Positions 25,478 to 36,303 are shown, numbered from the stretch's first letter. The stretch: 64,000 nucleotides of DNA from Solimonas sp040066175 (GCF_040066175.1 NZ_JBEAAM010000010.1:1-64000); one strand, 5' to 3'. The notes: generated by a model not told the origin, from the sequence alone. A program made the numbers and translations.

Positions 25478-26868
25478 GTCGCCTCGTCGTGGTGTCGAAT
25501 CGCGTGGGGTCGACACGCGAGGCGGCCAGCACCGGCGGTCTCGCGGTCGCGCTGATCGAAGCGCTGCGTGACAGCGGCGGCCTGTGGTTCGGCTTCAGCG
25601 GCAAGACCGCGCGCAGCGGCACGCGCAAGCCCGAAGTCGTTGCGGAGGACGGCTTCACGCTGGCGACGCTCAATCTGCCGGTCGACGAGTTCCAGGGTTA
25701 CTACTCCGGCTACGCCAACGGCTGCCTCTGGCCGATCTGCCATTTCCGCCCCGACCTGATCCAGTTTGAACGCACGCATTTCGACGCCTACCGCCAGGTC
25801 AACCGCCGCTTTGCACAGGCGCTGGCGCCCTTGCTGCGTCCCGACGATCTCATCTGGGTCCACGACTATCACCTGATTCCGCTGGCTCACGAGCTGCGCG
25901 CTCTCGGCGTGCGCCAGCGGATCGGGTTCTTCCTGCATATTCCATTCCCGCCACCGGATCTGCTGGATGCGTTGCCGGAACACGAAGCCCTGCTGCACTG
26001 GATGCTCGACTATGACCTCGTCGGCTTCCAGACCCAGCACGACCGGCTGCAGTTCCAGCACTGTATTGCCCACAATGGAGGCTGGATCAGCGATCACACC
26101 GTTGAAGCCCACGGGCAGAGCGTGCAGGCCGGCGCCTACCCCATCGGCATCGACGCGCGTCAGTTCCATGCGCTCTCGACCTCGCCCGCCGGCGCCCGCG
26201 AGTTCCGGCGCATGCGGGATGCGTTGCACGGGCGCGCCCAGATCATCGGGGTGGACCGCCTCGACTACAGCAAGGGGCTGTTGCGGCGCGTTCATGCAGT
26301 CGAGGCGCTGTTCGATCGTCACCCGCACACCCGCAGCCGAGTGGAGTTCCTCCAGATCGCGCCGCTCTCCCGCCACCAGCTGAAGGCCTACGACGATTTC
26401 CGCCACGCGCTCGAATCCGCCGCGGCCCAGGTCAATGGACGCTTCGCGCAGTTCGACTGGACGCCGGTGCGCTACCTGAACCGCCCCCTCCCGCGCCGAA
26501 CCTTGGCGGGTTTGTATCGAGCCAGTCGTATCGGTCTGGTCACGCCGTTGCGCGACGGCATGAATCTGGTGGCCAAGGAATTCGTTGCCGCGCAGGATCC
26601 GGAAGATCCCGGCGTCCTCGTGCTGTCGCGGTTCGCCGGTGCCGCCACCCAGCTCGATGCTGCCTTGCTGGTCAATCCCTACGACTGCGGCGAAGTGGCC
26701 GATGCGCTGGAGACAGCGCTGTCGATGCCACGCGCGCAGCGTCGCGACCGCCATGCGCGCATGATGTCGGTGCTGGTCGAGCAGGACGCCGCGAAATGGC
26801 GCGCGGATTTCCTGCGCGATCTGCGCGGCGCGCGGGCCACGCGCTCAGGGAAGCGCCGGGCGCGCTGA
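25474..26868 (+). CDS. otsA: Trehalose-6-phosphate synthase
   Basis: A 464-aa GT20 retaining glycosyltransferase. It starts at the GTG sharing bases with the GH15 stop (GTGA): SRLVVVSNRVGSTREA is the typical OtsA N-terminus. Substrate-site motifs include WVHDYHLIPLAHELR (near residue 130), GFFLHIPFPPPD, VGFQTQHDRLQF, and the UDP-glucose site IGVDRLDYSKGLLRR (near 260) and TPLRDGMNLVAKEFVAAQ (near 360). It couples UDP-glucose with glucose 6-phosphate to make trehalose 6-phosphate. The real gene is shorter than the longest open frame, which extends far into the GH15 gene. Last gene of the operon. Confidence 0.95.
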   Translation: MSRLVVVSNRVGSTREAASTGGLAVALIEALRDSGGLWFGFSGKTARSGTRKPEVVAEDGFTLATLNLPVDEFQGYYSGYANGCLWPICHFRPDLIQFERTHFDAYRQVNRRFAQALAPLLRPDDLIWVHDYHLIPLAHELRALGVRQRIGFFLHIPFPPPDLLDALPEHEALLHWMLDYDLVGFQTQHDRLQFQHCIAHNGGWISDHTVEAHGQSVQAGAYPIGIDARQFHALSTSPAGAREFRRMRDALHGRAQIIGVDRLDYSKGLLRRVHAVEALFDRHPHTRSRVEFLQIAPLSRHQLKAYDDFRHALESAAAQVNGRFAQFDWTPVRYLNRPLPRRTLAGLYRASRIGLVTPLRDGMNLVAKEFVAAQDPEDPGVLVLSRFAGAATQLDAALLVNPYDCGEVADALETALSMPRAQRRDRHARMMSVLVEQDAAKWRADFLRDLRGARATRSGKRRAR

Positions 26869-26892
26869 CGGCACCCGCAGGCGCACAGATCC

Positions 26893-28731
<1,839 letters not shown>

Positions 28732-28750
28732 AGCGCTACCACAAACGAGT

Positions 28751-28773
28751 GCGGGGCAGCTTCGCTGCCCCGC
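28751..28773 (-). terminator. Strong hairpin between purT and typA
   Basis: GCGGGGCAGC-TTC-GCTGCCCCGC forms a perfect 10-bp stem. It lies downstream of purT and 20 bp upstream of typA, both leftward. There is no following U-run, so it may be a terminator of the non-canonical kind or a processing signal. Confidence 0.4.
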
Positions 28774-28870
28774 TTGACAGTCGTCGCCAGGGACGGCGAC
28801 GGCTTGCACAGGACGTGCAAAAGGGCGCGGATTGTACGCGAACCCCTGTTTCAGCGCATTTTCAGGCCCG

Positions 28871-30049
28871 TCACTGCACGCGCACGGCCGCCGCCGCGCG
28901 CCGCGCCCTGGCGCGCGCCGCGTCGATCGACTCGTCCAGCGCCAGCGCCACGCCCATGCGCCGCTTGCCGGCGATCTCCGGCTTGCCGAACAGGCGCAAC
29001 GCCGTATCCGGCTCCGCCAGCGCCTCGGCGACACCGGCGTACTCGGGCGCCTTGCGGTCGCCTTCGAGCAGGATCGCGCAGGAGGCCGCCGGGCCGTGCT
29101 GGCGGATGGCCGGGATCGGCAGGCCCAGGATCGCGCGCACGTGCAGCGCGAACTCGGACAGATCCTGCGAGATCAGCGTCACCAGGCCGGTGTCGTGCGG
29201 CCGCGGCGAGACTTCGGAGAATATGGCCTTGTCGCCTTTGACAAAAAGCTCGACCCCGAAGAGGCCGCGCCCGCCGAGTGCGTCGGTCACCCTGCGCGCG
29301 ATGTCCTCGGCCTCGCGCAGCGCGGCTGCGCGCATCGGCTGCGGCTGCCAGGATTCGCGGTAGTCGCCGTCGATCTGCAGATGCCCGATCGGCGCGCAGA
29401 AGGATGTCCCGCCTCCGTGGCGCACCGTCAGCAGCGTGATCTCGTAGTCGAAATCGACGAAGCCCTCGACGATCACCCGGCCGGCGCCGGCGCGCCCGCC
29501 CGACTGCGCATAGTCCCAGGCCTTCTGGATGTCGGCTTCGGTCCTGACCGTGGACTGCCCCTTGCCGGATGAGGACATGACCGGTTTGACCACGCAGGGC
29601 AGGCCGATCGTGCGCACCGCCTCGCGGTACTCATCCAGACTGCCGGCGAAGCGGTAGCGCGAGGTCGGCAGACCCAGTTCCTCGGCAGCGAGCCGGCGGA
29701 TGCCCTCGCGGTCCATCGTCAGCCGCGCGGCGCGCGCGGTCGGGATGACGGTGTAGCCCTCCTGCTCCAGTTCGAGCAGCGTCGGTGTGTGGATCGCCTC
29801 GATCTCGGGGACGATCAGGTGAGGCTTCTCCAGCTCGACGACGCGGCGCAGCTCGGCGCCGTCCAGCATCGCGATCACATGCGAACGGTGCGCGACCTGC
29901 ATCGCCGGCGCATGCGCATAGCGATCCACGGCGATGCACTCGATACCCAGGCGCTGCGCCTCGATGACCACTTCCTTGCCCAGCTCGCCGCTGCCGAGCA
30001 GCAGCAGGCGCGTGGCGCCGGCGTTCAGGGGCGTGCCGATGGTCTTCAT
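28871..30049 (-). CDS. purT: Formate-dependent phosphoribosylglycinamide formyltransferase (PurT)
   Basis: A 392-aa ATP-grasp enzyme of purine synthesis that makes formyl-GAR from GAR, formate and ATP. N-terminal MKTIGTPLNAGATRLLLLGS is typical. ATP-grasp segments are PCVVKPVMSSSGKGQSTVR (about 150-170), VIVEGFVDFDYEITLLT (about 200), and the metal/phosphate site RGLFGVELFVKGDKAIFSEV followed by SPRPHDTGLVT. The start at MKTIG has AGAGGAAG six bases upstream. The gene is divergent from pyk with an 88-bp gap. Only the folate-independent PurT appears in the window; PurN, if present, is elsewhere. Confidence 0.96.
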   Translation of the reverse strand: MKTIGTPLNAGATRLLLLGSGELGKEVVIEAQRLGIECIAVDRYAHAPAMQVAHRSHVIAMLDGAELRRVVELEKPHLIVPEIEAIHTPTLLELEQEGYTVIPTARAARLTMDREGIRRLAAEELGLPTSRYRFAGSLDEYREAVRTIGLPCVVKPVMSSSGKGQSTVRTEADIQKAWDYAQSGGRAGAGRVIVEGFVDFDYEITLLTVRHGGGTSFCAPIGHLQIDGDYRESWQPQPMRAAALREAEDIARRVTDALGGRGLFGVELFVKGDKAIFSEVSPRPHDTGLVTLISQDLSEFALHVRAILGLPIPAIRQHGPAASCAILLEGDRKAPEYAGVAEALAEPDTALRLFGKPEIAGKRRMGVALALDESIDAARARARRAAAAVRVQ

Positions 30050-30137
30050 TTTGCTTCCTCTGGACCCAGAAGTGAGGGATTCCACAGCCGCAACGGTCTC
30101 CGGCGCGGATTAAACTGATTCTATAAGAGAGAAGCCC

Positions 30138-31574
30138 ATGCAACGCCGCACCAAGATCCTCGCCACCCTAGGCCCCGCCACCGACGACCCCCGCATTCTC
30201 AAGGCCATGCTCGCTGCCGGCGTCGATGTCGTGCGCCTGAACTTCTCCCATGGCAAGGCCGAGGATCACGCGCGGCGCGCGCAGATGGTGCGCGCCGCCG
30301 CGGCCGAACTGGGCGTCGATGTCGGCATCCTCGCCGACCTGCAGGGTCCGAAGATCCGCATCGAATCCTTCGCCATGGGCTCGATCGAACTGCAGGAAGG
30401 CGCGCGCTTCACGCTCGACACCGCGCTGGGCACCAACGCCGGCGACGAGACCGTCGTCGGCTGCGCCTACGAGAACCTGCCGCGCGACGTCGAGCCCGGC
30501 GACACGCTGCTGCTCAACGACGGCGCCATCGCGATGCGCGTCGATGCGGTCGAGGACACGCGCGTGATCTGCACCGTACTGGTCGGCGGCATGCTGTCGA
30601 ACCGCAAGGGCATCAACAAGCAGGGCGGCGGCCTGTCCGCCGCGGCGCTGACCGACAAGGACCGCGCCGACATCCGCACCGCCGCGGCGCTGGAGGTGGA
30701 CTTCATCGCCGTGTCGTTCCCGCGCGCGGCGGCCGACATGGAGCTGGCGCGTACTCTGGTGCGCGACGCCGGCAGCGACGCCGCACTGGTCGCCAAGATC
30801 GAGCGCGCCGAGGCGCTGCCGGTGCTGCGCGAGCTGATCGCCGCCAGCGACGTGGTGATGGTCGCGCGCGGTGATCTGGGCGTGGAGATCGGCGACGCCG
30901 AGCTGCCGGGCTGGCAGAAGCGCATCATCGCCGAGGCGCGCGAGCAGAACAAAATGGCGATCACCGCGACGCAGATGATGGAGTCGATGATCACCAGTCC
31001 GATCCCGACCCGCGCCGAGGTGCTCGACGTCGCCAATGCGGTGATGGACGGCACCGATGCGGTGATGCTGTCGGCCGAGACCGCGTCCGGCAAGTATCCG
31101 GTGAAGGTCGTGCAGGCGATGGCGCGCGTCTGCATCGGCGCCGAATCGAGCATGCAGAACCTGCCGCAGCGCGACGTGCGCCGCATCGCCACGCACTTCC
31201 AGCGCACCGACGAGGCGATCGCGATGGCCACGGCCTGGACCGCGCAGCAGATGCACGCGCGTGCGATCGTCGCGCTGACCGAATCCGGCGCGACTGCGCT
31301 GATGATGTCGCGCACCGACACGCAGATCCCGATCTACGCGCTGACGCCGCATGAAAAGACACGTCGGCGCATGGCCCTGTGCCGCGGCGTCTCGCCGGTG
31401 CCGTTCGGGCGCGCCAACCACGTCGGGGCCAACGATGCCGAGCTGGCGATCGTGACGCTGCGCGACCGCGGCTCGCTCGCGGCCGGCGATCGCGTGCTGC
31501 TGACCAAGGGGGACGGTACCGGTTCCGGCGGCACCAACGCGATGAAGATCCTGCAGGTGACGGAACCGGCGTAA
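30138..31574 (+). CDS. pyk: Pyruvate kinase
   Basis: A 478-aa pyruvate kinase, which makes pyruvate and ATP from phosphoenolpyruvate. N-terminal RRTKILATLGPATDDP and VDVVRLNFSHGKAEDH mark the start of the TIM barrel. LADLQGPKIRI precedes the B domain. The active-site Lys lies in LVAKIERAEALPVL, and metal-site residues are in VARGDLGVEIGDAELPGWQK. GTDAVMLSAETASGKYP is the usual signature, and the C-terminal regulatory domain ends LLTKGDGTGSGGTNAM. It follows a compact promoter with TTAAACT/TATAAG elements between purT and pyk. Confidence 0.96.
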   Translation: MQRRTKILATLGPATDDPRILKAMLAAGVDVVRLNFSHGKAEDHARRAQMVRAAAAELGVDVGILADLQGPKIRIESFAMGSIELQEGARFTLDTALGTNAGDETVVGCAYENLPRDVEPGDTLLLNDGAIAMRVDAVEDTRVICTVLVGGMLSNRKGINKQGGGLSAAALTDKDRADIRTAAALEVDFIAVSFPRAAADMELARTLVRDAGSDAALVAKIERAEALPVLRELIAASDVVMVARGDLGVEIGDAELPGWQKRIIAEAREQNKMAITATQMMESMITSPIPTRAEVLDVANAVMDGTDAVMLSAETASGKYPVKVVQAMARVCIGAESSMQNLPQRDVRRIATHFQRTDEAIAMATAWTAQQMHARAIVALTESGATALMMSRTDTQIPIYALTPHEKTRRRMALCRGVSPVPFGRANHVGANDAELAIVTLRDRGSLAAGDRVLLTKGDGTGSGGTNAMKILQVTEPA

Positions 31575-31625
31575 GGCGGCGCGATCCGGAGTAATCTGGC
31601 AGCGTCGGATCGCCCCGGAGCCGCC

Positions 31626-32348
31626 ATGAGCACGCCAGCCGCAAACACCGCAAGAAAGCCGTTCACCGTGATCGGCCACCGCGGCGCCGCCGGCCATGCG
31701 CCCGAAAACACGCTGCTGTCGATCGACACGGCGATCCGTCTGGGCGCGCACTGGATCGAGATCGACATCCAGCACCACGCCGGCGAGCTGTGGCTGATGC
31801 ACGACCTGACGCTCGATCGCACGACCAACGGCCGCGGCCTGCTGCGCGCCCACTCGGCCGCGGCGCTGCGCCGGCTCGATGCCGGCCGCGGCGAGCACAT
31901 CCCGACGCTGCCGGAGGCGCTGGACCTGATCGAGCAGCGTGTGAGCGTCAACATCGAACTCAAGTCCTGGGACGGCTGCGCCGCCGCGGTCGCCGCCTGC
32001 CTGCGCGAGTACCTCGCCGACGGCTGGGCGCCGGAGCGGCTGCAGGTGTCCTCCTTCCACCTGCCGGAGCTGTGGGAGTTCAAGCAGCTGCTGCCGGAGG
32101 TGCCGCTGGGCGTGCTGTACTGTGGCGTGCCGCTGGATTGGGCCGGGCTGACCGCCGAGCTCGGCGCGCAGTCGCTCAACATCTCCGCCGAGTTCGTTGA
32201 TGCGCGTCTGGTCGCCGACGCGCATGCCCGCGGCCGACAGCTCAACGTCTATACCGTCAACGACCCGGCCGCACTGCGCCTGCTCTATGAACTCGGCGTG
32301 GATGGCGTGTTCTCCGACTTCCCGGACCGCGCGCTGGCGGCGAGCTGA
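31626..32348 (+). CDS. Glycerophosphodiester phosphodiesterase
   Basis: A 240-aa GDPD-fold enzyme (UgpQ-like) that hydrolyses glycerophosphodiesters to glycerol 3-phosphate and an alcohol. The catalytic block is VIGHRGAAGHAPENTLLSID (His, Arg, Glu, Asn near residues 17-32), followed by LGAHWIEIDIQHHAGELWLM and HDLTLDRTTNGRG. The C-terminal NVYTVNDPAALRLLYELGVD and GVFSDFPDRAL close the TIM barrel. No signal peptide is seen, so it is cytoplasmic. It lies 51 bp after pyk on the same strand and may share its transcript. Confidence 0.92.
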   Translation: MSTPAANTARKPFTVIGHRGAAGHAPENTLLSIDTAIRLGAHWIEIDIQHHAGELWLMHDLTLDRTTNGRGLLRAHSAAALRRLDAGRGEHIPTLPEALDLIEQRVSVNIELKSWDGCAAAVAACLREYLADGWAPERLQVSSFHLPELWEFKQLLPEVPLGVLYCGVPLDWAGLTAELGAQSLNISAEFVDARLVADAHARGRQLNVYTVNDPAALRLLYELGVDGVFSDFPDRALAAS

Positions 32349-32396
32349 TCCGCATCAGTAGGAACTCCCCGGAGTATCGGCGATAATCGCGCGCCG

Positions 32397-32774
32397 ATGC
32401 ACAACCTGCGCACCCGCCGGCTGCTGTCCCTGCTCGCCCTGTGGGCGGCGCTGGCGCAGCTGTGGCTGGGCACGCTGCACGCCCGCATGGGCAGCGGCAC
32501 GTTCTGCGGCGATGGCAGTACCGGCCGGTCCGCTGCGCTGCTGCGGCAGCTGCCGCCGGAACTGCGCCTGCCGCTGGACCGTCTCGACCGCGCCGCACAG
32601 CCGGAGTGCACGCAATGCGCGCTGGGCTGCAGCGTCGCGGTGCCCCCTCCGGCAGCGGCTAGGCTGCCGGTCATCCCGGTGGCCAGTGTCCCGCGCCCGC
32701 CGACGGCGCCGGCCGACGTGCCGGTGCGCGGTGTCCTGCTGCCGCCCAGCCGCGGCCCACCCGCGACGCGCTGA
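32397..32774 (+). CDS. Small Cys-containing membrane/periplasmic protein (DUF2946-like)
   Basis: A 125-aa protein with one hydrophobic N-terminal helix (LLSLLALWAALAQLWLGTLH), then a Cys-bearing stretch GSGTFCGDG and PECTQCALGCSVAV, and a Pro-rich tail. The pattern of spaced cysteines after a signal anchor is what is seen in DUF2946-type proteins found beside TonB-dependent copper receptors. Copper binding or a partner role in copper uptake is therefore a fair guess but not shown. It is 76 bp before the receptor gene on the same strand, with GC composition like its surroundings. The function is unknown. Confidence 0.65.
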   Translation: MHNLRTRRLLSLLALWAALAQLWLGTLHARMGSGTFCGDGSTGRSAALLRQLPPELRLPLDRLDRAAQPECTQCALGCSVAVPPPAAARLPVIPVASVPRPPTAPADVPVRGVLLPPSRGPPATR

Positions 32775-32850
32775 CTCCCGCGTTCGCGTCACTTCTCCCA
32801 TTTTTCGAGCGCGCCGGACCGCGTACCGCGTCCGGCGCCGGAGTCATCCC

Positions 32851-34854
32851 ATGCGTCATGTCTTCCCCGGCGGGTTCGCGCTCGCCTGTCTCCTTGCCGC
32901 GATCGCGGCGCATGCCGAACCGGCTGCCGAGCCGGCGCCCTCGACCGAAGCCACCGCGGACGGCGGTCCCGAACCGCAGCGACTCGACCCGATCGTCGTC
33001 ACCGCGCCGGAGACGCGCGCGCCGCTGACGATCCGCCTCGACCCGACGATCCCGCAGCAACCGCTGCCGGCTGCCGACGGCGCCAGCTTCCTGCGCAACA
33101 TCCCGGGTTTCAATCTAATCCGCAAGGGCGGCACCGATGGCGACCTGGTGCTGCGCGGACTCGCAGGCTCGCGCCTGACGATCCTCAGCGACGGCCAGGA
33201 GTTGTACGGCGGTTGCGGCATGCGCATGGACCCGCCGACCGCCTATCTGTATCCCGAGACCTTCGACGAAGTGGTAATCGTCAAGGGTCCGCAGACCGTG
33301 CGCCACGGCAACGGCAACCTCGCCGGCGTCGTGCGCTTCGAGCACGACGCCCCTCAGACCGGCAGCGCGGTCCGCTTCAGCGGTGTCGCCGGCAGCTTCG
33401 GCCGCAACGACACGGCCGGCAGTGCGCGTTGGCAGAACCAGACCGGCGGCCTGCGCATCGACGGCAGTCACGCGCAGATGGGCGACTACGCGGACGGCGA
33501 CGGCCAGGACGTGCACAGCGCGTACCGGCGCTGGAACATCCGCACCAGCGCCAACTGGACGCCGACTGCCGACCAGCGACTGACGCTCGGCGCCGAACGT
33601 TCCGATGGCGAAGCCGCCTACGCCGACCGTGCGATGGACGGCGTGATGTTCGAACGCGACGGCCTGTTCCTGCGTTACGCGATCGCGCAGCCGTTCGCGC
33701 ACGCCGAACAGGCAGAGGCCGAGGTCTATCGCAATGCCGTCGATCACGTCATGGACAACTACAGCCTGCGCACGCGCGCACCGGGCACGATGGCGATGGT
33801 GTCCAACCCGGACCGCGAGACCTGGGGCCTGCGCGCCAGCATCGATCTGGCACCCAGCCCGTCGCTGGCCGTCACGGTCGGTGCCGACCATCGCGCCGAT
33901 GCGCACCGCGTGCGCAGCGCGATGTCGATGATGGGCGAACCGGACTACCGGTCGCTGCCACGCACGCCGGACATGGACGCGCGGATCAGCGGCCTGTTCG
34001 CGGAATCGACCTGGACGTATGCGAGCGACCGGCGCCTGGTCGGCGGGCTGCGCTATGACCACTACGTCGCCGACAACCGCCTGACCAGCGGCGATTTCGC
34101 CGGCGACACACATCGTGACGACCTGTTCAGCGGCTTTGCCCGCGTCGAGGCCGACCGCGGCCCCTACACGGCCTACGCCGGCATCGGTCACGCGCAGCGC
34201 CCGGCCGACTACTGGGAACGCATCAGCTACAACGCCTTCGATCTGCAGCCGGAACGCAACAGCGAGATCGACCTGGGTGTCCTGCGCGAGGCCGGGCACT
34301 GGCGCGGCAGCCTTGCGCTGTTCTACAGCCGGATCGACGACTACATCCTCACGCGCAGCGACCGCACCGCGCGCAACATCGATGCACGCCGCTGGGGCGG
34401 CGAGGCGGAACTGAGCCGCGCGCTCGGCGCCGACTGGCGCGTCGGTACCGCGCTGTCCTGGGTGCACGGCGAGAACCGCAGCGACGGCACCGCGCTGGCG
34501 CAGACACCGCCGCTCGAAGGCCGGCTCACGCTCGACTGGCAGCGCAGCGCGTGGGCCGCCGGCGCGGTCTGGCGTGTCGCCGACCGGCAGGACCGCGTGC
34601 AGATCGGCTACGGCAACATCGTCGGCCAGGACGTCGGCACGACACCGGGCTACGGCACGCTCGCGCTGCACGCCGGCTGGCGTGGTCTCGAAGGCCTGAG
34701 CGTCATTCTCGGCGTCGATAACCTGTTGGATCGCGCCTACGCCGAACACCTGAGCCGCTCCGCCGGCGCGGTGCCGGGCTATCCGGTGCTGACGCGCGTC
34801 AACGAGCCGGGACGCCAGGCCTGGCTGAGACTGGGCTGGCAGTTCGCGACCTGA
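32851..34854 (+). CDS. TonB-dependent copper receptor (OprC/NosA-like)
   Basis: A 667-aa outer-membrane beta-barrel receptor. A signal peptide ends near AAHAEP, and a TonB-box-like RLDPIVVTAPE follows at about residue 45. The plug domain contains GGTDGDLVLRGLAGSRLTIL and the copper-receptor hallmark YGGCGMRMDPPTAYL. The barrel ends with the last strand WLRLGWQFAT, an aromatic/hydrophobic C-terminus as in outer-membrane proteins. It is expected to import copper, or a copper complex, using TonB energy. The preceding small cysteine protein supports a copper role. Start ATG taken at MRHVFPGG. Family identification comes from the GGCGMRMDPP motif and overall layout. Confidence 0.92.
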   Translation: MRHVFPGGFALACLLAAIAAHAEPAAEPAPSTEATADGGPEPQRLDPIVVTAPETRAPLTIRLDPTIPQQPLPAADGASFLRNIPGFNLIRKGGTDGDLVLRGLAGSRLTILSDGQELYGGCGMRMDPPTAYLYPETFDEVVIVKGPQTVRHGNGNLAGVVRFEHDAPQTGSAVRFSGVAGSFGRNDTAGSARWQNQTGGLRIDGSHAQMGDYADGDGQDVHSAYRRWNIRTSANWTPTADQRLTLGAERSDGEAAYADRAMDGVMFERDGLFLRYAIAQPFAHAEQAEAEVYRNAVDHVMDNYSLRTRAPGTMAMVSNPDRETWGLRASIDLAPSPSLAVTVGADHRADAHRVRSAMSMMGEPDYRSLPRTPDMDARISGLFAESTWTYASDRRLVGGLRYDHYVADNRLTSGDFAGDTHRDDLFSGFARVEADRGPYTAYAGIGHAQRPADYWERISYNAFDLQPERNSEIDLGVLREAGHWRGSLALFYSRIDDYILTRSDRTARNIDARRWGGEAELSRALGADWRVGTALSWVHGENRSDGTALAQTPPLEGRLTLDWQRSAWAAGAVWRVADRQDRVQIGYGNIVGQDVGTTPGYGTLALHAGWRGLEGLSVILGVDNLLDRAYAEHLSRSAGAVPGYPVLTRVNEPGRQAWLRLGWQFAT

Positions 34855-34899
34855 GCGAGGAGCACTTCGCCGGTGATGGGCGTTCCTTGCGAACGCGCA

Positions 34900-35322
34900 T
34901 CACCGGCCCGTCTTCGGCGGCGTTCCCATTCGTCCCGACGACGCAGCGCGCAACAGGCGTTGGAAAGTCGGACATTCGCTGTGGCTCGGCGCCGGGCAGA
35001 CCGCGGCATGCCGCAAGCCATTGCGCATGGCGATCATCCTGCGAATGGTTCTGTCCAGTTCCTCGGCCTTGTCCGCGAGAAGCTGCCGGTCGATCCGCGG
35101 CCGCCCACCCTCGGCGAACATGAGCCCGATCTCGTCCAGAGAGAATCCCGCCGCTCGGCCCAGTGCAATCAGCGACAGACGCTCCAGCACGCTGGCGGAA
35201 TACTGCCGGCGCAGTCCATGCCGCCCGTGCGACGCGATCAGGCCCTTCTCCTCGTAAAACCGCAGGGTCGAGGCCGGCACGCCGGATTGGCGCGAGACCT
35301 GTGCGATATCCAAGTCCTGCAT
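34900..35322 (-). CDS. MerR family transcriptional regulator
   Basis: A 140-aa MerR-family regulator. The winged helix domain is at the N-terminus (DIAQVSRQSGVPASTLRFYE followed by EKGLIASHGRHGLRRQY), then a dimerisation helix around residues 78-100 (LLADKAEELDRTIRRMIAMR). The effector region has two cysteines spaced CPAPSHSEC, but not the four-cysteine iron-sulfur pattern of SoxR. It is divergent from a DUF2938 membrane protein gene across an intergenic region with a SoxR-type palindrome, and probably regulates that gene. The ATG at 35322 is preferred over the adjacent GTG. The effector is unknown. Confidence 0.88.
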   Translation of the reverse strand: MQDLDIAQVSRQSGVPASTLRFYEEKGLIASHGRHGLRRQYSASVLERLSLIALGRAAGFSLDEIGLMFAEGGRPRIDRQLLADKAEELDRTIRRMIAMRNGLRHAAVCPAPSHSECPTFQRLLRAASSGRMGTPPKTGR

Positions 35323-35323
35323 C

Positions 35324-35348
35324 ACTTGACCTCAAGTTGACTTGAAGT
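35324..35348. promoter_or_regulatory. SoxR-box-like operator between merR and DUF2938 genes
   Basis: Alternating half-sites ACTTGA-CC-TCAAGT-TG-ACTTGA. The 18-mer CCTCAAGTTGACTTGAAG (35330-35347) differs in only two bases from the well-known E. coli soxS SoxR site, as I recall it. TTGACC at 35326-35331 would be a -35 element, giving the 19-bp-type spacing typical of MerR-controlled promoters. The -10 element (near CACCTT) is weak. Confidence 0.65.
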
Positions 35349-35395
35349 GGCACCTTGCACTCCTCGCTTCCAACCCGCAAGCACAGGAGCTCGAA

Positions 35396-35902
35396 ATGAG
35401 TGCATTCACGGACTACGTCGCAGGCTCTATGCTGATCGGAACGATCGCGACAGCGGTCATGGATCTTTGTTCTGCAGCGCTCCATCGGTTCGGCGGCGTT
35501 CCACCGCCGAACTACGCGCTGGTCGGCCGCTGGATCGCGCACATGCGTGCAGGCCGCTTTCGCCACGACTCGATGGCTGCGGCGGCGGCCGTGCGGGGTG
35601 AGCGCCTGATCGGCTGGACCGCACATTACCTGGTCGGCATCACCTTCGCCGCACTGCTGCTCGGCATCTGGGGCCTCGAATGGACACGCCGACCGGCGCT
35701 CGGCCCGGCGCTGATCGTGGGGTTCGGCACGCTGGCGGCGCCGTTTCTGCTGATGCAGCCCGGCATGGGCGCCGGCATTGCCGCGAGCCGGACGCCCAAT
35801 CCCGCCGCCGCGCGCGTGCGCAGCCCGGTCAACCACGGCTGTTTCGCGCTCGGCCTGTATGTCGCCGGCTGGCTGTCACGCCTGCTGCAGTCCCTCTGGT
35901 GA
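35396..35902 (+). CDS. DUF2938 family membrane protein
   Basis: A 168-aa integral membrane protein with about four hydrophobic helices: SMLIGTIATAVMDLCSAALH near the N-terminus, TAHYLVGITFAALLLGIWGL, LGPALIVGFGTLAAPFLLM, and a C-terminal helix at FALGLYVAGWLSRLL. It matches the DUF2938 pattern (TAVMDL motif, VNHGCFALGLY near the end). Function unknown. It is controlled in all likelihood by the divergent MerR regulator through the palindrome between them. The start has AGGAG 7 bp upstream; an earlier in-frame ATG lacks such a site and would place the promoter inside the gene. Confidence 0.8.
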   Translation: MSAFTDYVAGSMLIGTIATAVMDLCSAALHRFGGVPPPNYALVGRWIAHMRAGRFRHDSMAAAAAVRGERLIGWTAHYLVGITFAALLLGIWGLEWTRRPALGPALIVGFGTLAAPFLLMQPGMGAGIAASRTPNPAAARVRSPVNHGCFALGLYVAGWLSRLLQSLW

Positions 35903-35957
35903 TGCGATTCGCATCCCCCGCAGTGTCCCTTCAACCCACCCACGTCATGAGGTCACC

Positions 35958-36182
35958 ATGAAGATTCCCGCCCGTTATGCACCGATCCTGTTCGGCGCCG
36001 TGCTGTCCGCCATCATGGTGGGCATCGTCTCCGCCTTTGTCCTCGCGATCAACCAGGGCATCGATCAGGATTTCCTGACGCGCTGGGTGCGTAGCTGCGC
36101 GACAACCTGGCCGGTCGCGTTTCCCACGGTCACGATCATCGCCCCCTGGGTGCGTCGCTTCGTAGCCAGGGTCACCGTCTGA
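35958..36182 (+). CDS. DUF2798 family small membrane protein
   Basis: A 74-aa protein with two transmembrane helices (YAPILFGAVLSAIMVGIVSA and WPVAFPTVTIIAPWVRRFV), the size and pattern of DUF2798. Function unknown. The ATG follows GAGGTCACC. It lies 55 bp after the DUF2938 gene, so the MerR-controlled operon may include both. Confidence 0.75.
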   Translation: MKIPARYAPILFGAVLSAIMVGIVSAFVLAINQGIDQDFLTRWVRSCATTWPVAFPTVTIIAPWVRRFVARVTV

Positions 36183-36303
36183 GGGAGGGCACCAACCGGC
36201 TTGCAGAAAGCGGCGCGCGCCCGGCAATGGCGCGCTATCGGATGTTCGCCGGCCACGCCCCGATGGCGCCGCATGTCCTGCGCAGGCGCACGAGTCAGGC
36301 GCC

